The notes below the pieces were generated by a model. The model saw only the letters and a list, made by a program, of their open reading frames with translations. It did no database searches and had not been told where the DNA came from. From positions 21,064,822 to 21,128,821 of the forward strand of contig CAIIXF020000008.1 of the NCBI GenBank assembly GCA_903813345.2: DNA of 64,000 bases, in the 5' to 3' direction. Below are positions 53,201 to 63,969 of the stretch, in pieces. The DNA is from Owenia fusiformis (lineage: Eukaryota > Annelida > Polychaeta > Sabellida > Oweniidae). The position numbers and the translations under genes were made by a program. How positions within the stretch are numbered: position 1 is the stretch's first letter; every line of letters begins with the position of its first letter.

Positions 53201-56200
53201 TCATCATGTGAGTCAAACATTGTAGGCATGATGAAATGAAGCAAGGCCCACAGTTCAGCCATGGAGTTCTGTATGGGTGTACCTGTCAATAGCAGCCTGT
53301 TTCTACAGGAGAATCCCAGGAGCTGCTTCCAGCGTACACTGAAATGAATTACACGCAAATATAAATTGCCCCATCAGTTTAGGGAACAAATATGAACACG
53401 CTTGCATATGAAAAGTCCCCTGTATTGTCCAAGTAGACAGGCTTATTTCAAATGAAAAGGACATTTGGTTAGAAATTCTGTTTTGTGTCATCCACTGGAA
53501 TCTCTCCTCCTAGCTTAAAACGTATTACTCTGTACATGTAAATTAATGTATTTCAAAGTTTGATTTTAAAGTAGATTGCAGAATTTCGCATGAAACCTCA
53601 CCTTGCACTGCTCTTGATTGCTTGTGCCTCATCTAGTACCATATACTGCCACTTAATGCGATTGAAATACTTGAAATCTTGAATCACCAATTGATAGCTT
53701 GTAATCACAATATGGAACGGAGCATCTTTACTATGCATGTTTTCACCCTGCCAAAATTTGCGGAGGGTTTTCCTGTCTGATGTGTTTCCCCAGTATGGCA
53801 CTACTTTTAATGAGGGGATGAATTTAGCACATTCCTGCTGCCAATTGTGAAGTGTTGAAGCTGGAGCTATCACCATAAATGGTCCCCATATTGATTGCGA
53901 CTGAAAATGGGTAGAATTGTTTGATATATACATGTACATGACTTCTGAAGTACAAGTCAGTTATATTATATTTAGAATAATTGTAAAAATCTGGATTAAC
54001 AAACTCTAGATGGGTTATATGTAGACTTATGTCTGTCAGGTCAATTTGGGTTAAGTCAGATCAGACCCAGGTTTAGATTCCTCTTTGAGTCATTTGGGAA
54101 GTTCACTGCCACTGAAATAATTGGCTTCCTCCAAATTGGACACCATGGATTCCTTCTGCGCTAGCATCAAGGAAGTATTTTTGAATGACCCAATTCAAGG
54201 AGGTAGTAACCTGACCAACCTGCAATTACAAACTAACTTAACTTGACTTACCTCCGCCAAATGAGCCAGAAATGCTATGGATTGCACAGTTTTTCCCAAA
54301 CCCATCTCATCAGCTAGAATCCCATTGATACCTTGGTCATACAGAGATAGCAACCAGTTCATTCCCTGCAAGTAAATTAAAATTGATGTTACTATATGTC
54401 CATTGTGTGCTAGCCATATGCATATGTGTAATGTTAAAGACTAAATATGAGTCTGTTTCACCTGGTTCACTAACAATGTCGCAATATCGTATAAACCATC
54501 CAATTTTATTGATTGTCCTAAATATTATGTGAGTAATGATAAGAGATCCCTCATGATAACTATTCCACTTAGAAATATGTACACAATTTGTATAGACTTT
54601 CTGAACTTTTCATCAGTCAGAACAGGGTAATTAGATTTTAGCATCAAGTTTAGAAAATACACATGTAATGGGGGTATACAAGCATATAAGGTTTGTGACC
54701 ATCTATGACACTAAGTCAGTACACTTACCTTCAGCTGATATGCCTTAAGTGTGCCCTCAAATATACTTGGTTGAGGCATGTCCTCCGAGTGGAAGTCAGG
54801 GTTGGCTAAACTGGACTCAAGGGTCTGTTCCTCCTTGCCCTGTATCTTGGCTATTTCATTGTCAAACATCAATGTCTTGGATTTGTGTTGCATTAAGGCA
54901 GCATTGGCACGGTTCATGGCACGGTTCTTCACCCCCACTTGATCTAAGAAAAAAATTCAAATTCTTCTTGAGGCTTGCTCAGATCTATTGAATGGCATGT
55001 TTGTTTTTTAAATTTCTAATTGGAACTTCATGGATAAATTATGAATGAAACAGTTTCATTAAAGTTTTTTTTTGTGAATATGATTTGTCTTGTGATTTTA
55101 AAAAGTTGTTTCTTTTAGTTTTTCACTGGTCTTTTATACAGGTCTTGGTTTTTAATATTTACTCACTTTCCATTTTTCTCATTTATTTGACCCAATACGA
55201 AGTTTGAGGGAAATAAAATTTTGCGGAAATGTGATTTTCATGATATGATCTCTTTATATTTATCAGATCATTTTCTGAATGCACTTGCAAGGAAAGATGA
55301 CATCATTGGTCACTCACCATAATCATCTGCATATTGATCAACAATAATATTCCCACTTCCAATCTCTTTGGTCTTATCCACAGCAGTATCTTCAAGACGT
55401 TTCAGGATCTGTTCCTTCTTCTCATCTCCCTCCCCAGTTATCTTACGACTCATAAAGTGGGAAAACAGTTCTGTTTGTGTAATTAAAAAGTTGAGTTTTC
55501 GTTGTTGACGCTTGGCCTGAAATTCATGTCATAAAAATTAATAGCATGTCGTTAATTTAATCAATTTTCATTTTCCACAAGAACAAACTACTTACTTGAG
55601 TAAACTAATAATTTGCAGCATTTAAAATCAAGATATTTACATACTCCAGGTGAAAGTTTACTTGATATGTCCTGGACCTGATCTAACATCTATTGTCACA
55701 CTTCATAGTTTTGAACTTCGAATATATATGACATTATTATTACTTTTAAAATCTATTTACTTCTTTCAAGTTGAGATCCATTTTTCTTTGTTCGAGTGCT
55801 TCTTTCTCGGCCTTCTTCCTTGTCTCTTTCTCAACCTTTTCAAACCTCTTCCAGTATGTCATCACCTCCCGCGTTAGGCGTCGTGCTCTCATTGGTGTTT
55901 CCTTGACAACTCTTTGAGATTGCATGGCACTTTTACGCATCTCTTTCACACACTCTTTAGCTACCTGAAAAATATATCTGTGCTTATTGCAAATTCATAG
56001 TGATTCAGGGGTTTCACTAGAAATTCTGACAACAGGCTAAATAAATGAAAACAACAGGCAAAATTAATGGAAATCATAAATTTAACATCGAAAAGTTGAA
56101 GAATCCCTAAAAACAACAGGCTATTTTGTGAAAACAACTGGTGAAAAGCGCCTGTTGCCTGCTGCTAATGAAAGTCCTGGTGATTGTCCAGTGATATGTG

Positions 56201-59155
56201 TTCAAGCATTCATTTAATGTATAATTAAAAGAAAATAATTATGATTAGGCCATATCAATATCAAAATAATATTTCATACAACTGCACAATCACTGTTATA
56301 CATTGGTTTCACGAAGTACCTTAAAGGGTTCCGATAAGCTACCCATATAAAAACAATATGGCAACTCCAGATGAGTCATCTGTGTACTAATACGTTATGG
56401 GAAAATCTTAGATGTCAATTTTTCCTTATTATATACAAATATAAGATTCTGAAACATCACCCATAAATGTGAAATTGATTTGTCAAAATAAAACCTACCT
56501 TGTGACATGTGACGATCTATTATATACTAATGGTTATAAAAGTTCGAGGTGTTGACGCAACAACCTCGAGCCTGTGAACCCTTGAGCATTATTCAGGGAT
56601 CGGGCCTTTTATACTAAATGGTGAGCAATACCAGAAATGAGCGTTCAATTTGCTAAACAATATGCTTCACCATTTAACATCAGAGACAGCTCTTGGCTTT
56701 TCCTTTATATTCTGTTCTTTACATATCAGGTTAATTAATGTTGTAAATCTTACTTTTTTATGCAATTGTAACATTTCTTTCCTGGCTGATGCTCTTGCTT
56801 TCTGGGCTTTGCTGACCTCTTTTTTCATCATTCCCACCCACAATCGACGACGTTTCGCCGCAATCTGTTCTGGCGTGAACTTTTTGGTTTTTGGATCTTT
56901 GGATTTTTGAGCAAACATTTGTGCTTCATGAGCCTGTTGTTGTTTCTGAGCGAGAAAAGCTCGGATAATTTCTGGATCAATCTCACCATTCTGAAAAATA
57001 AAATAATATTTATATTTTATATTGATCAAGAAATATGTGACATTTTCTTAATATATGTACATGTACATGTACATGTACAACCATTCTGGAAAACTTAAAA
57101 ATATGATTATTGATAATCCAGTTTTTCCAAGCAACAATTTGTATGTTAAATTTTTCATAAACAGCCAATCAATTATAAGATGCCTTCTGGGTACAAACCT
57201 CTTGCATTTGCATGATTTGGATTTCCTGTCTCCTAAGTTCTTCTTCAGATTTCTTCATTTTGGCTGAAATAGAGTGTTACAAAAATCAGAAATATGCAAA
57301 TCATAAAAATAATGTACCTAATAACCTCGTAATCATAATTTGATAGGTAAAGAAGGAATAGTTGTTTTTAAGAGTACTCATAGAATAATTACACAGTACA
57401 TGTATGTTTGTGACTAGCACAGGCAAAAGTTAGCAGGAAAAAACTCGGACTGTTGCAGAAAATAACTTATTCAATACATGAGAAAAAGGGAAATTACCTT
57501 TCATTAATTTCTTTTGTTCTTTGGCTAATTTCTTCTTGGGCCCAACAATAAGCTTCTGTTGCTGGTAGAACTTGTCTTGCTGACTAAGCAGGCCTACACT
57601 GTAGTATTGGTACTGCTGCATCTAATGTAAATCAAGAGGAAAAGCTTTAATTTCATTCTGTTATACCACAGTTCCGTCAATCAGGGGTCTCTTATACTTT
57701 AACGTCAGACCTTTTTATACCTTATGATTTTATGGCTCTTATAACTTATATCAATACAACAACATTTTGCATGTAGGATCTTGGAAAGTTACAAAATATT
57801 ATACATGTACTATATGTGACAAATGTACAAATGTTTTGAAATGACATTGAGTAATGTGAACATTTATACAATCAAAAGAGATAATTTGTATATATATAAC
57901 TTTTATTGACATATTGTATCATTACATGATTACATTAGTCACGTATAATACATGTAAAAGAAAAGATGTTCAAGATTTGAGGTAGACTACTGATACAGTG
58001 CTGCATACAAACCCCCAAGACTGCTCAGATTTGAGCTTGTTTATAAGGGAGCTCAGTTACAAGCTTGACAAAATCTAAATGGTTTTTCTGGTTTGTATAC
58101 TGGATAAGGCTCATACATTGGACATAAATTTTGAGGCAGTTGAGCACAAACAATAGTCTTAATTGTTTATATTACCTCTTTGTCTCTGTAAAATTCACTC
58201 TGACTGCCCCTTTGTAACTTATGCAGCTTTAACATAGTATGCAGGTTGTCAACAGTGATAGGTGCAGACTCCTCGTCTGATGATGTGTCACTCAGTAGGA
58301 TATTCTGAAATATTTATTAAGATTATCTTCAAATTCATTTTCATTATCACGTGTACAGGCTGTCAAACTAATCTACAAGAAAAGTGCTTTGAGGTTTCAA
58401 AGGGGTACATTATTTATCTTCACATTTGTGTCCCCACAATGTTGTTGTTTTGCTCAAACTTGCCCTGTATTAAAATACAACTGCAATTTCATCCATTGCA
58501 CAACTTATATTTGCAAATTGTGATTGTCACACTCCCTACTTACCTTCAGCCATTTTCTACTCTTCTTCACTTTGCTGAAGTTATACATGTGTGCTTTATC
58601 AGCCCTCCTTTCAGCCTTAGGTATAACAACACCTTGGATGATCTGATTGCCTTCCAAGTCAGTATCTGAGTCTTTTGTCACATCAGACTCTGAGTCTCCC
58701 ATCTCATCTCCACTGAAATACAACAATAGAAAAAATATTCTCATTATATACAAAGAAAAATTAGCAATTATCATGTTCAAATTTTAGAATCTCAAATTCA
58801 AGGGGCCCGGGTCAAGGGGCCACCATGCTCAACTAAAAACTTGTTTCTTATTCTGCTATACTTGCTCATTTTCAATTTCATGAAATGAAACTAGCTTATA
58901 AAATACACTGTCAGCTTGATTAAATTTCTGCTATGGCTGGTACAAGAGGCAAACAGTTGTATCTTCAAATTCTGTAATTGACAAGTATATTTACTATCAT
59001 CTCCTACCTGATAGGGTCATTGAGCATCCCCTCAACATAGTTGAGCAAAGGGTTTAGATTGAGTGCCTTCTCAACTCTCTGGATATGTATAGGTGCAGCT
59101 AAATCCCGACTTGTCGCAGCTGCTATGGGGGCCTGGCTAGACATCTTGCCTCCCC
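41256..59155 (-). CDS. INO80: INO80, catalytic ATPase of the INO80 chromatin remodeller
   Basis: INO80 slides nucleosomes and acts in H2A.Z handling, transcription, replication and DNA repair. Coding exons (minus strand, in order): 59008-59144 (ATG at 59144), 58544-58712, 58176-58304, 57498-57621, 57199-57263, 56754-56990, 55761-55964, 55318-55516, 54729-54943, 54252-54365, 53602-53900, 53136-53338, 52491-52729, 51956-52058, 51602-51709, 50915-51104, 50326-50584, 48414-48548, 46433-46564, 45976-46069, 45553-45680, 44979-45146, 43983-44141, 43748-43850, 43448-43536, 42902-43069, 41793-41889, 41256-41479. All phases agree, giving 1496 residues (human about 1556). Landmarks: [15 protein letters not shown] near residue 90; DBINO/HSA-like basic coiled region 250-385; DEMGLGKT 512-519; DEAQ 621-624; LTGTPIQN near 648; RAHRLGQ 1236-1242; Arg/Gly-rich tail ending in [12 protein letters not shown]. 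An acceptor 11 bases before the ATG implies an upstream non-coding exon. Confidence 0.95.
41793..41889 (-). CDS. INO80: INO80 C-terminal exon (parent of a duplicated exon series)
   Basis: The exon encodes [12 protein letters not shown] followed by [15 protein letters not shown], matching the acidic LVIVDD block near the human C-terminus. The acceptor (GTATTCCAG) and donor (GTATAC) keep frame with exons 42902-43069 and 41256-41479. Four diverged copies of its 5' half lie just upstream in the same intron. Confidence 0.85.
41890..42800 (-). repeat. Tandem exon duplications and 33-bp minisatellite in the last INO80 introns
   Basis: On the minus strand, at least four units repeat acceptor plus exon start (GTATTCCAG, then [15 protein letters not shown]). 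Exon-like copies are 41925-42004, 42040-42119, 42156-42333 and 42374-42581; a fifth, partial copy is at 42614-42796. The three proximal copies keep a donor-like GTAATT; in the two distal ones it is GTTACATAATT and lost. The longer copies contain 3-4 units of a 33-bp repeat whose minus-strand reading is [11 protein letters not shown], in frame with the exon. The 80-nt copies would shift frame if spliced in, and read-through meets TAA. Confidence 0.85.
43192..43320 (+). mobile_element. MITE-like element, GGTGGTGACATA family, copy 6
   Basis: ATGCAAAATGTCACCACCTG and CATTTGTTACAGATGCC at the head; TTATGTCACCAGTTGTGGTG-GTGA at the tail. It lies just past the donor of INO80 exon 43448-43536, antisense to the gene. 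Confidence 0.75.
43983..45680 (-). CDS. INO80: INO80 ATPase lobe 2 exons
   Basis: Exons 45553-45680 ([18 protein letters not shown]), 44979-45146 ([25 protein letters not shown]) and 43983-44141 ([34 protein letters not shown]) carry helicase motifs IV, V and VI, including the arginine-finger RAHRLGQ. They are colinear with the human protein. Confidence 0.95.
44393..44966. mobile_element. Probable MITE with AGTAAAACCT / AGGCTTTACT ends
   Basis: The termini are imperfect inverted repeats, and the interior has further paired words (GTGGAATTC and several GGTGTTCCACTT copies near 44905-44950). It ends 13 bp before an INO80 exon donor. Boundaries are approximate. Confidence 0.4.
45251..45392 (+). 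mobile_element. MITE-like element, GGTGGTGACATA family, copy 7
   Basis: ACAAGGCATTAACATGCAAA, ATGTCACCACCTGCC and ATTTGTTACAGATGC at the head; CATCCACAAAAAAGTTGGAG near the tail, whose hairpin is lost. Confidence 0.75.
46211..46320 (+). mobile_element. MITE-like element, GGTGGTGACATA family, copy 8
   Basis: CAAGGCACTAACACGCAAAA and TGTCACTACCTGCCATTTG at the head; CTCCGGTGGTGGTGACATAA at the tail. The core is short. Confidence 0.75.
46599..47848. mobile_element. Palindromic MITE interrupted by a mariner element
   Basis: Left flank 46599-46690 and right flank 47777-47848 are inverted copies: TATAATGGTTGATTC, GTATATCGT and GAGTATATGATATA on the left face their complements on the right. Removing the mariner-like insert and one TA rejoins a short palindromic element. 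Confidence 0.7.
46692..47774 (-). mobile_element. Internally deleted mariner-like transposon with about 200-bp TIRs
   Basis: The ends are CGAGGGGTGATCAATAAGTA (46692) and its inverse (ending 47774), flanked on both sides by TA, the expected target duplication. Inversion extends inward about 200 bp to GTACCCCGGGACCGACATTT / AAATGTCGGTCCCGGGGTAC. A minus-strand ORF remnant (47487-47113) keeps the second and third catalytic regions of a mariner transposase: [12 protein letters not shown] and [11 protein letters not shown]. The DNA-binding domain and first Asp region are missing, so the copy cannot encode an active enzyme. Confidence 0.88.
47878..47975. repeat. Short tandem repeat of GAGTTGTATACGCTATCCAG type
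   Basis: Four to five imperfect units of about 20-23 bp follow the palindromic MITE. Confidence 0.65.
48414..51104 (-). CDS. INO80: INO80 inter-lobe insertion exons
   Basis: Three exons (50915-51104, 50326-50584, 48414-48548) encode much of the long insertion between the two ATPase lobes that in INO80 binds the RUVBL1/RUVBL2 ring. The first keeps the conserved [20 protein letters not shown] block. The 50326-50584 exon is poorly conserved by eye and ends in a proline/threonine run with repeated SP-K motifs (TSPTKK, TSPLK); the next has TPRSPK. These could be proline-directed kinase sites. Confidence 0.85.
48655..50113. mobile_element. 1.45 kb TIR element with an internal 157-bp tandem array
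   Basis: The left end (ATGTCCCCACC near 48658) and right end (TGTGGTGGGGACATAAC near 50098-50113) are inverted. Inside, five to six units of about 157 bp (AGACAAGACTTTACGGACAA, AAAATCCAAAATGGCTGCC and CCTGAAAATTTGAAATTGAT in each) run from 48690 to 49570. The right side ends with a GGACGGACAGACAGACGG stretch. The ends echo the smaller GGTGGTGACATA family. It fills most of the INO80 intron between exons 48414-48548 and 50326-50584. Confidence 0.7.
50774..50861. mobile_element. 88-bp MITE with CAGGGTGATCCAG termini and TA duplication
   Basis: CAGGGTGATCCAG and CTGGATCACCCTG are perfect inverted ends, with TA on both sides (50772-50773 and 50862-50863), pointing to a Tc1/mariner-type MITE. It ends 53 bp from an INO80 exon. 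Confidence 0.85.
51342..51498 (+). mobile_element. MITE-like element, GGTGGTGACATA family, copy 9
   Basis: ACAAGGAATTAACCTTCAAA, ATGTCACCACCTGGC and ATTTGTTACAGACACC at the head; GGAGAATATAACAAAATGTC and GATGGTGACATAA at the tail. The centre holds a second GTTACAGATGC, suggesting a partial internal duplication. Confidence 0.75.
53136..54365 (-). CDS. INO80: INO80 ATPase lobe 1 exons
   Basis: Three exons (54252-54365, 53602-53900, 53136-53338) carry the first RecA-like lobe: Walker A DEMGLGKT, motif Ia ([11 protein letters not shown]), the Walker B variant DEAQ typical of INO80 proteins, and motif III in [20 protein letters not shown]. No catalytic residue is missing, so the motor should be active. 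Confidence 0.95.
56005..56180. mobile_element. 176-bp MITE with CAGGGGTTTCACTAG / CTAATGAAAGTCCTGG ends
   Basis: The ends are imperfect inverted repeats. The interior repeats AACAACAGGC three times. It lies in an INO80 intron. Confidence 0.6.
56547..56573. repeat. Short hairpin TCGAGGTGTTG / CAACAACCTCGA
   Basis: The stem has a single-base bulge and a three-base loop. It could be a MITE end or chance. Confidence 0.4.
57054..57079. repeat. (ATGTAC)n microsatellite
   Basis: Four units of the self-complementary hexamer lie in an INO80 intron. Confidence 0.9.
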
Positions 59156-59885
59156 CTAAAAATAAATAAATCTCTTATGGCTTTTTATCAGTTTAGGAAA
59201 AGACTGATCCCATCGACACTGGACAGGAGGACAGGTAGCCTCAAAACAGGGTTAAAGTGAAAGGGTAAAAATCGATCATATGTGTAAAAGACTGAACATA
59301 TGTGTAACCTTAAATTATTAGATATAATTCAAATTCGAATGCATGTCAATCATATTCAGTATTTTTCATTTTTTACACATTCAGTTGTTTTTAATTTTGT
59401 TAAAATGGTTCAAATGAAAGACAAGCAAACAAATCCCCCAGACTAAATTGTCCTGACTAAGTTTCCAGAATAATTTTTTGCTGAAATTATTTCTAATGAA
59501 AATAACTTCAAGTTAATTGCTATTGTCAGACTTAAGATGATGTAATGTCAAGCAGATTGTTTGCAGACTGACCAAATTAAGATGTTACGTTTTGTGTTTG
59601 TGGTTTTCATCATGATTTAAAATGGTTAAGACATGTTTTAATCACAACCTTGTAAAGTCACTGTTGTCATTGAACTCTCAGGTGACTGGTCAATGGTTCA
59701 CCTTTTTCGTGAATCTGCACCCCGCTGCTTAAAGACTCTACCGCTGCAGGCCCGTAGCCCGTGGTTGTACCAAGGGGAGCTTTCGCCGAGGGGGGGAACT
59801 TTTTGACAGTTTTTGGTCAAAAAATCATGCGACAAGTGCTCATAATGGTGAAAATTTGCATGCTTTTGAAAGAATTTCTCACATG
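59156..59885. other. INO80 5' intron or leader, no coding seen
   Basis: The AG acceptor at 59156-59157 implies that transcription starts further right. Around 59700-59800 there is a GC-richer stretch of unknown origin (CCGTAGCCCGTGG, AGCTTTCGCCGAGGGGGG). Confidence 0.4.
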
Positions 59886-61689
59886 CTATCTATTGCAAGA
59901 CTAACGCCTGGTGTAACCGTCACCATATTATTCGGTGTTTTTTAAGTAGCGCAAGGATCCTGCCATGACCATGGCAGTGTTATTTTGTAACCCTGGTATA
60001 ACCGTGACAACGCTGTATTATATTGCAAGGCCTGTCATGACCGTGAGTGTTATCGTGGAAGCCTGGTGCGGCCGTAGCATTTACGTTTAATTTAAGAATT
60101 TTTTATTGTTGTTTGTTAAGTAATTTGTTTACTATCCACTTTTAAATAAATTGTTTATTAGCGTGACACAAATAACTTGTTTTATTCTGTGTAAATGATT
60201 AATTATTTTAGAATATGCGGAAATAATGTGAATATAATGTCTAGTAGTAATTTTGATATTAACATAATTAAGGTATTTAAACACCTACATCACCTCTCGC
60301 ATACCTGAACTTGCAATACTACATTACACTGCCACGGCGGTCATACCAAGCCTTGCAATACTATATTACATTGTCACGGTCATGGCAGGCCTTGCAGTAC
60401 TGTATTACATGGTCACGGCCACGCCAGGCCTTGCAGTACTATATGACATTGTCACGGTCACGCCCGGCTTTGCTATAAACATTGTCACGGTTATAGCAGT
60501 CCTAATCATAAATTATTGCAAGGCCTGTCATGACCGTGGTAATGTTAAAGCCTAATATGACCGTGACAATGCTTATAAGGCCTGTCATGACCGTGGTAAT
60601 GTTAAAGCCCCGTATGACCGTGACAATAGTTGCAAGGCCTCTCATGACCGTGGTTGTATTTAAAGTAGCATGAGAACACTGTAATGACAATTTCCTAATT
60701 TTTACTCATAAATAATTTGCGAACAAACTAGAGTCAATACGTCCAAATCCAAACAGGGGGGTAAACACGAACGGGTTCCAAATAATGGCAAGCAGATCAT
60801 TGAATTGAATAATAGTACCTCTACTACCTCTACATAATATCTATAGCCTGAAAGATACAATATAATGATGTATACCAACAATCTTACAATAAAATAATCA
60901 ATTATGATGATTTAGGTGTTCGGAATTACCCCCATGCTAGTGTTTGGAATTACCCCCACAAACTCTGTGCGTTTAAATTAATAGATATCAGTAATAAATG
61001 ATTTAAATTTTGGTTTCTTGATATGCAGGGGTGACAGGATCCAGTATCATAAGTTAAGGGTATCATATAATGATATACCATCAATCTAATAATTAAAACA
61101 ATTAAGTTTAAGTTAAGTGTTTGGAATTACCCCCATGCAAGTGTTCGGATTTACCCCCCAAAAAAACTCCTGTTCGGAATTACCCCCCTAAAATACCTTG
61201 TAGTAAAAATGGAATAACCCAGATATTTTTTTACAATTTTTCGTAATTTTTTCTGCAAATGCATTCTACAGTGGATAATACACATAATATATATAGAATC
61301 ATAGCATAGATGTGCAGTACAGCCAAGCTAACTACATTTTTTGATGGGGGTGTTTGGAAATAGACGTACTGACTCTATATCTCTACTCTCATTCAAAGAG
61401 CTTCGATTCGAAAGCATATATTTTCTATAATGATCAATTAATAAGATTTATTCATAAAAAATACCAACAGCAACGGGTCATTAATGTCATATAAAGGTTG
61501 CGGTCGCGCCAGGCTTACACGATTACACTACCACGGTCATGGCAGGCATTTTAATATAATACAGCATTGTCGCGGTTATTAGGCTTTCACGATAACATAA
61601 CCACGGTTATGGCAGGATCCTTGCGCTACTTAAAAAACACCAAATAACATAGTGACGGTTACGCCAGGCGTTAGTCTTGCAACAGATAG
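59886..61689. mobile_element. 1.8 kb composite inverted-repeat element
   Basis: The ends CTATCTATTGCAAGACTAAC and GTTAGTCTTGCAACAGATAG are inverted. Near-perfect pairing extends about 90 bp inward through CGGTGTTTTTTAAGTAGCGC and AAGGATCCTGCCAT. Inside, about 50-bp units with TCACGGTCATGGCAGGCCTT face one way at 60330-60490; the inverse units (AAGGCCTGTCATGACCGTG) face the other way at 60035-60070 and 60515-60655. No transposase ORF was seen. A second TIR element is nested at 60731-61375. Confidence 0.75.
60731..61375. mobile_element. Nested 645-bp TIR element with GTTCGGAATTACCCCC repeats
   Basis: The ends GAGTCAATACGTCCAAATCC and GGAAATAGACGTACTGACTC are inverted, with TA flanking both sides. 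Five copies of TG-TT(C/T)GGA(A/T)TTACCCCC are spread through the interior. A roughly 200-bp stretch (near 60860-60955) is partly repeated at 61060-61150. Confidence 0.7.
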
Positions 61690-62129
61690 GGTCTCGAATT
61701 TCTGGTGGAACCACAACACAAGAATCGAAGAGAGCCTATAACTTCTTATTCGCTATTGCCTTTTTGAATGCGAGGCCAGTGGTTCAAAGTACGGAACATT
61801 TACTCTAATTCCTTTTTGAACTAGGCTAATACATATTTTGTCTCTCAAACCATTGGCTATCACTTTTATGCATATGATCATGGCATCACAAAATGCAATG
61901 TGGAATCTGAACATTGTCGATGTTCAACAAGATAATTTTATCTAAATACAACGTAACAGTGGATGAACATGGCCTATATTCATAGTAAATTTATTGAACT
62001 AACCGAATGCACAAAATAAAACGGAGAAGCATGTTCAAATTGACTCTGTTTCATCTTCAAATCAACAATCAAATCGGTCTTCGAATCGTTCAGAAAAACA
62101 TGGCCCACTTTACATCAGGGATTACATAC

Positions 62130-62200
62130 CTTTTTAATCGATTTGAGTTGCGATAGACTACATAGAAGGGGTGCAAAGTCCACAGAAAAGAATTCACCAA
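62130..62200 (-). promoter_or_regulatory. Candidate non-coding first exon of INO80 (right edge unknown)
   Basis: On the minus strand a strong donor (AAAAAG|GTATGT) lies at 62129-62130. INO80 needs an upstream exon because its first coding exon has an acceptor before the ATG. No independent evidence fixes the start of this exon. Confidence 0.25.
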
Positions 62201-62669
62201 TATGGCGTTTATTCAGCTGCATAGATCTATGGCAGAGGGCGGCAAATAAGAATGCACTCATGACTTTCCTCTTGCTTCGCGGGGGGCACCTGCCATTATC
62301 GGCAAATTCTCATAGACTGTTTTAATATCTAAAAAGACATATTTTCTGATTCATTGATATGAAAACGAGAACATATTAACAATTTACTTAAGTTTATCTA
62401 TTTACCAGATTATTTTGCCAATAAATATAAAAAATATTACAGATTCCATTTCCCGCAAAATGTTGAGAGACTATGACCTTTCAACTTTACGGAATAGTAC
62501 GGAAATAAATTCAAGTCATATTTCTGCTTTAATTTGTACTACCATCATAAAATTATAAATAATCAATATATATCATATCTTACATTGATTCATTTAGTCG
62601 TCTTTTTACAATTTTGATAAAAAAAATGTGCCTGAACTCCGTGCCGTGAAATTTGTAGACCCCGAATTA

Positions 62670-62750
62670 GCCATCTTCTAGAAAAGAGAAAGCTTTGCCG
62701 ATATTATTGCAGAAGAGATCACAAATTGCACGTCTTTCACAAACAAGGAA
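62670..62750 (+). promoter_or_regulatory. Candidate first exon/promoter of a divergent plus-strand transcript
   Basis: A YY1-like AAGATGGC (minus strand, 62677-62670) is followed on the plus strand by a strong donor (AAGGAA|GTAAGT) at 62750. Two frames are open through the stretch, and neither gives a recognisable protein. Any further exons lie beyond the window or were missed. Confidence 0.2.
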
Positions 62751-62754
62751 GTAA

Positions 62755-63579
62755 GTATACATTACTAGAAACATACATCAGAATGTCCTCAAATGTATTA
62801 CAATAATTTTAACTGGATATATAGGATAAAATGCATGCTTTTGGGTGTTCAAATAACAAGATTGTCGTAAGTTTTGCGTGTTGATTTTTTAAATGGGGCA
62901 GTTTTCTTTTCGATTCTTACTGAATTCATGAGGTTATCTGTAAAGCTTTATAGTCATAAATATGTTATTTGTGTGCCTTTGCTTTCATATTCCTTAATTT
63001 TTACAGGTTGAATTATAGGAATTATTACTAACAAGCGATGAATAACTAACATTGGAAATTTTTGTAACCTTCAATTTTGACCCAGTAAGCTTAGGGCTAA
63101 GGCTTAGCCTTCCCCTTTCTTTGTGTAGCCAAGTTTTGCACGATGGATTCATTAATTAGACCACTTCATTTGCCCCGTCATCGTGCTAAAAAATCGCCCT
63201 ACTCTTTAGATAATAGATTTGCATTCCATTTGTTCTGTACAGTTGGTTTATGCTACTAACTTGTAGTGAGAATTGATGGCTTTAAAGTTTTGATAAAAAA
63301 AGAAGACGATGCCTCGAACTAGATTTCATTCGTGGGAAATTCTGTTCATTCAAATTTTAATGGGTTCCCATTGAAGTCCCGCATAAACTCACTTTTGCAC
63401 AAAGCGAAGAGTACACGTTGGGTCAAATGTGATGATTTCCAGCCAATTCATAAACTCATAAGCCAACCTTATAAGCCTTATAAGCATTCCTTGAGAGTAA
63501 TTATTTTTAACGTCTGAACTTAGAAGATCATGTACGTAAGTTGGAGAGCATGAAAGGATGTCTTGCTATTATTTACATA
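62755..63579. other. AT-rich DNA, no gene seen
   Basis: No exon or repeat recognised with confidence. Confidence 0.4.
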
Positions 63580-63969
63580 AGAGTCCATTTCACTGTTTAA
63601 CTGCGTCAGTAAAAGCTAAAAAGAAAGAAATCAAAATATCATTTTGCAATAATATATGGAAAAATATATTCCTATTGTACATGAATGACATTTGTATATC
63701 TTGGATTGCTTCTAGTTTGGCTTATAAAGTGTGTGGCCTCTTATATTTGGATGCTTCTCTGCAATGTTATTTTCAATAAGATTAACATGGCTGAAATTCT
63801 TCAAATTACAAGACGGCACAGACTTATTGCACAAAAAACTAAAAAATCTGAAATATACAAATGTCATTCATGTACATTATGAATATACTTTTCCATATAT
63901 TATTGCACAATGGTCTCCTTATTTCTTATTCTTGCCGTTCTGACGCAATGAAGCAGTGAAATGGACTCT
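63580..63969. mobile_element. 390-bp palindromic element, relative of the 12.4 kb foldback element
   Basis: The ends AGAGTCCATTTCACTG and CAGTGAAATGGACTCT are perfect inverses. Pairing extends about 130 bp inward through TGCAATAATATATGG and GTACATGAATGACATTTGTA. The left half is nearly identical to 12415-12620 and the right half to 13640-13817. It lacks the roughly 1 kb inner palindrome of that element. ORFs inside are artefacts. Confidence 0.85.
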
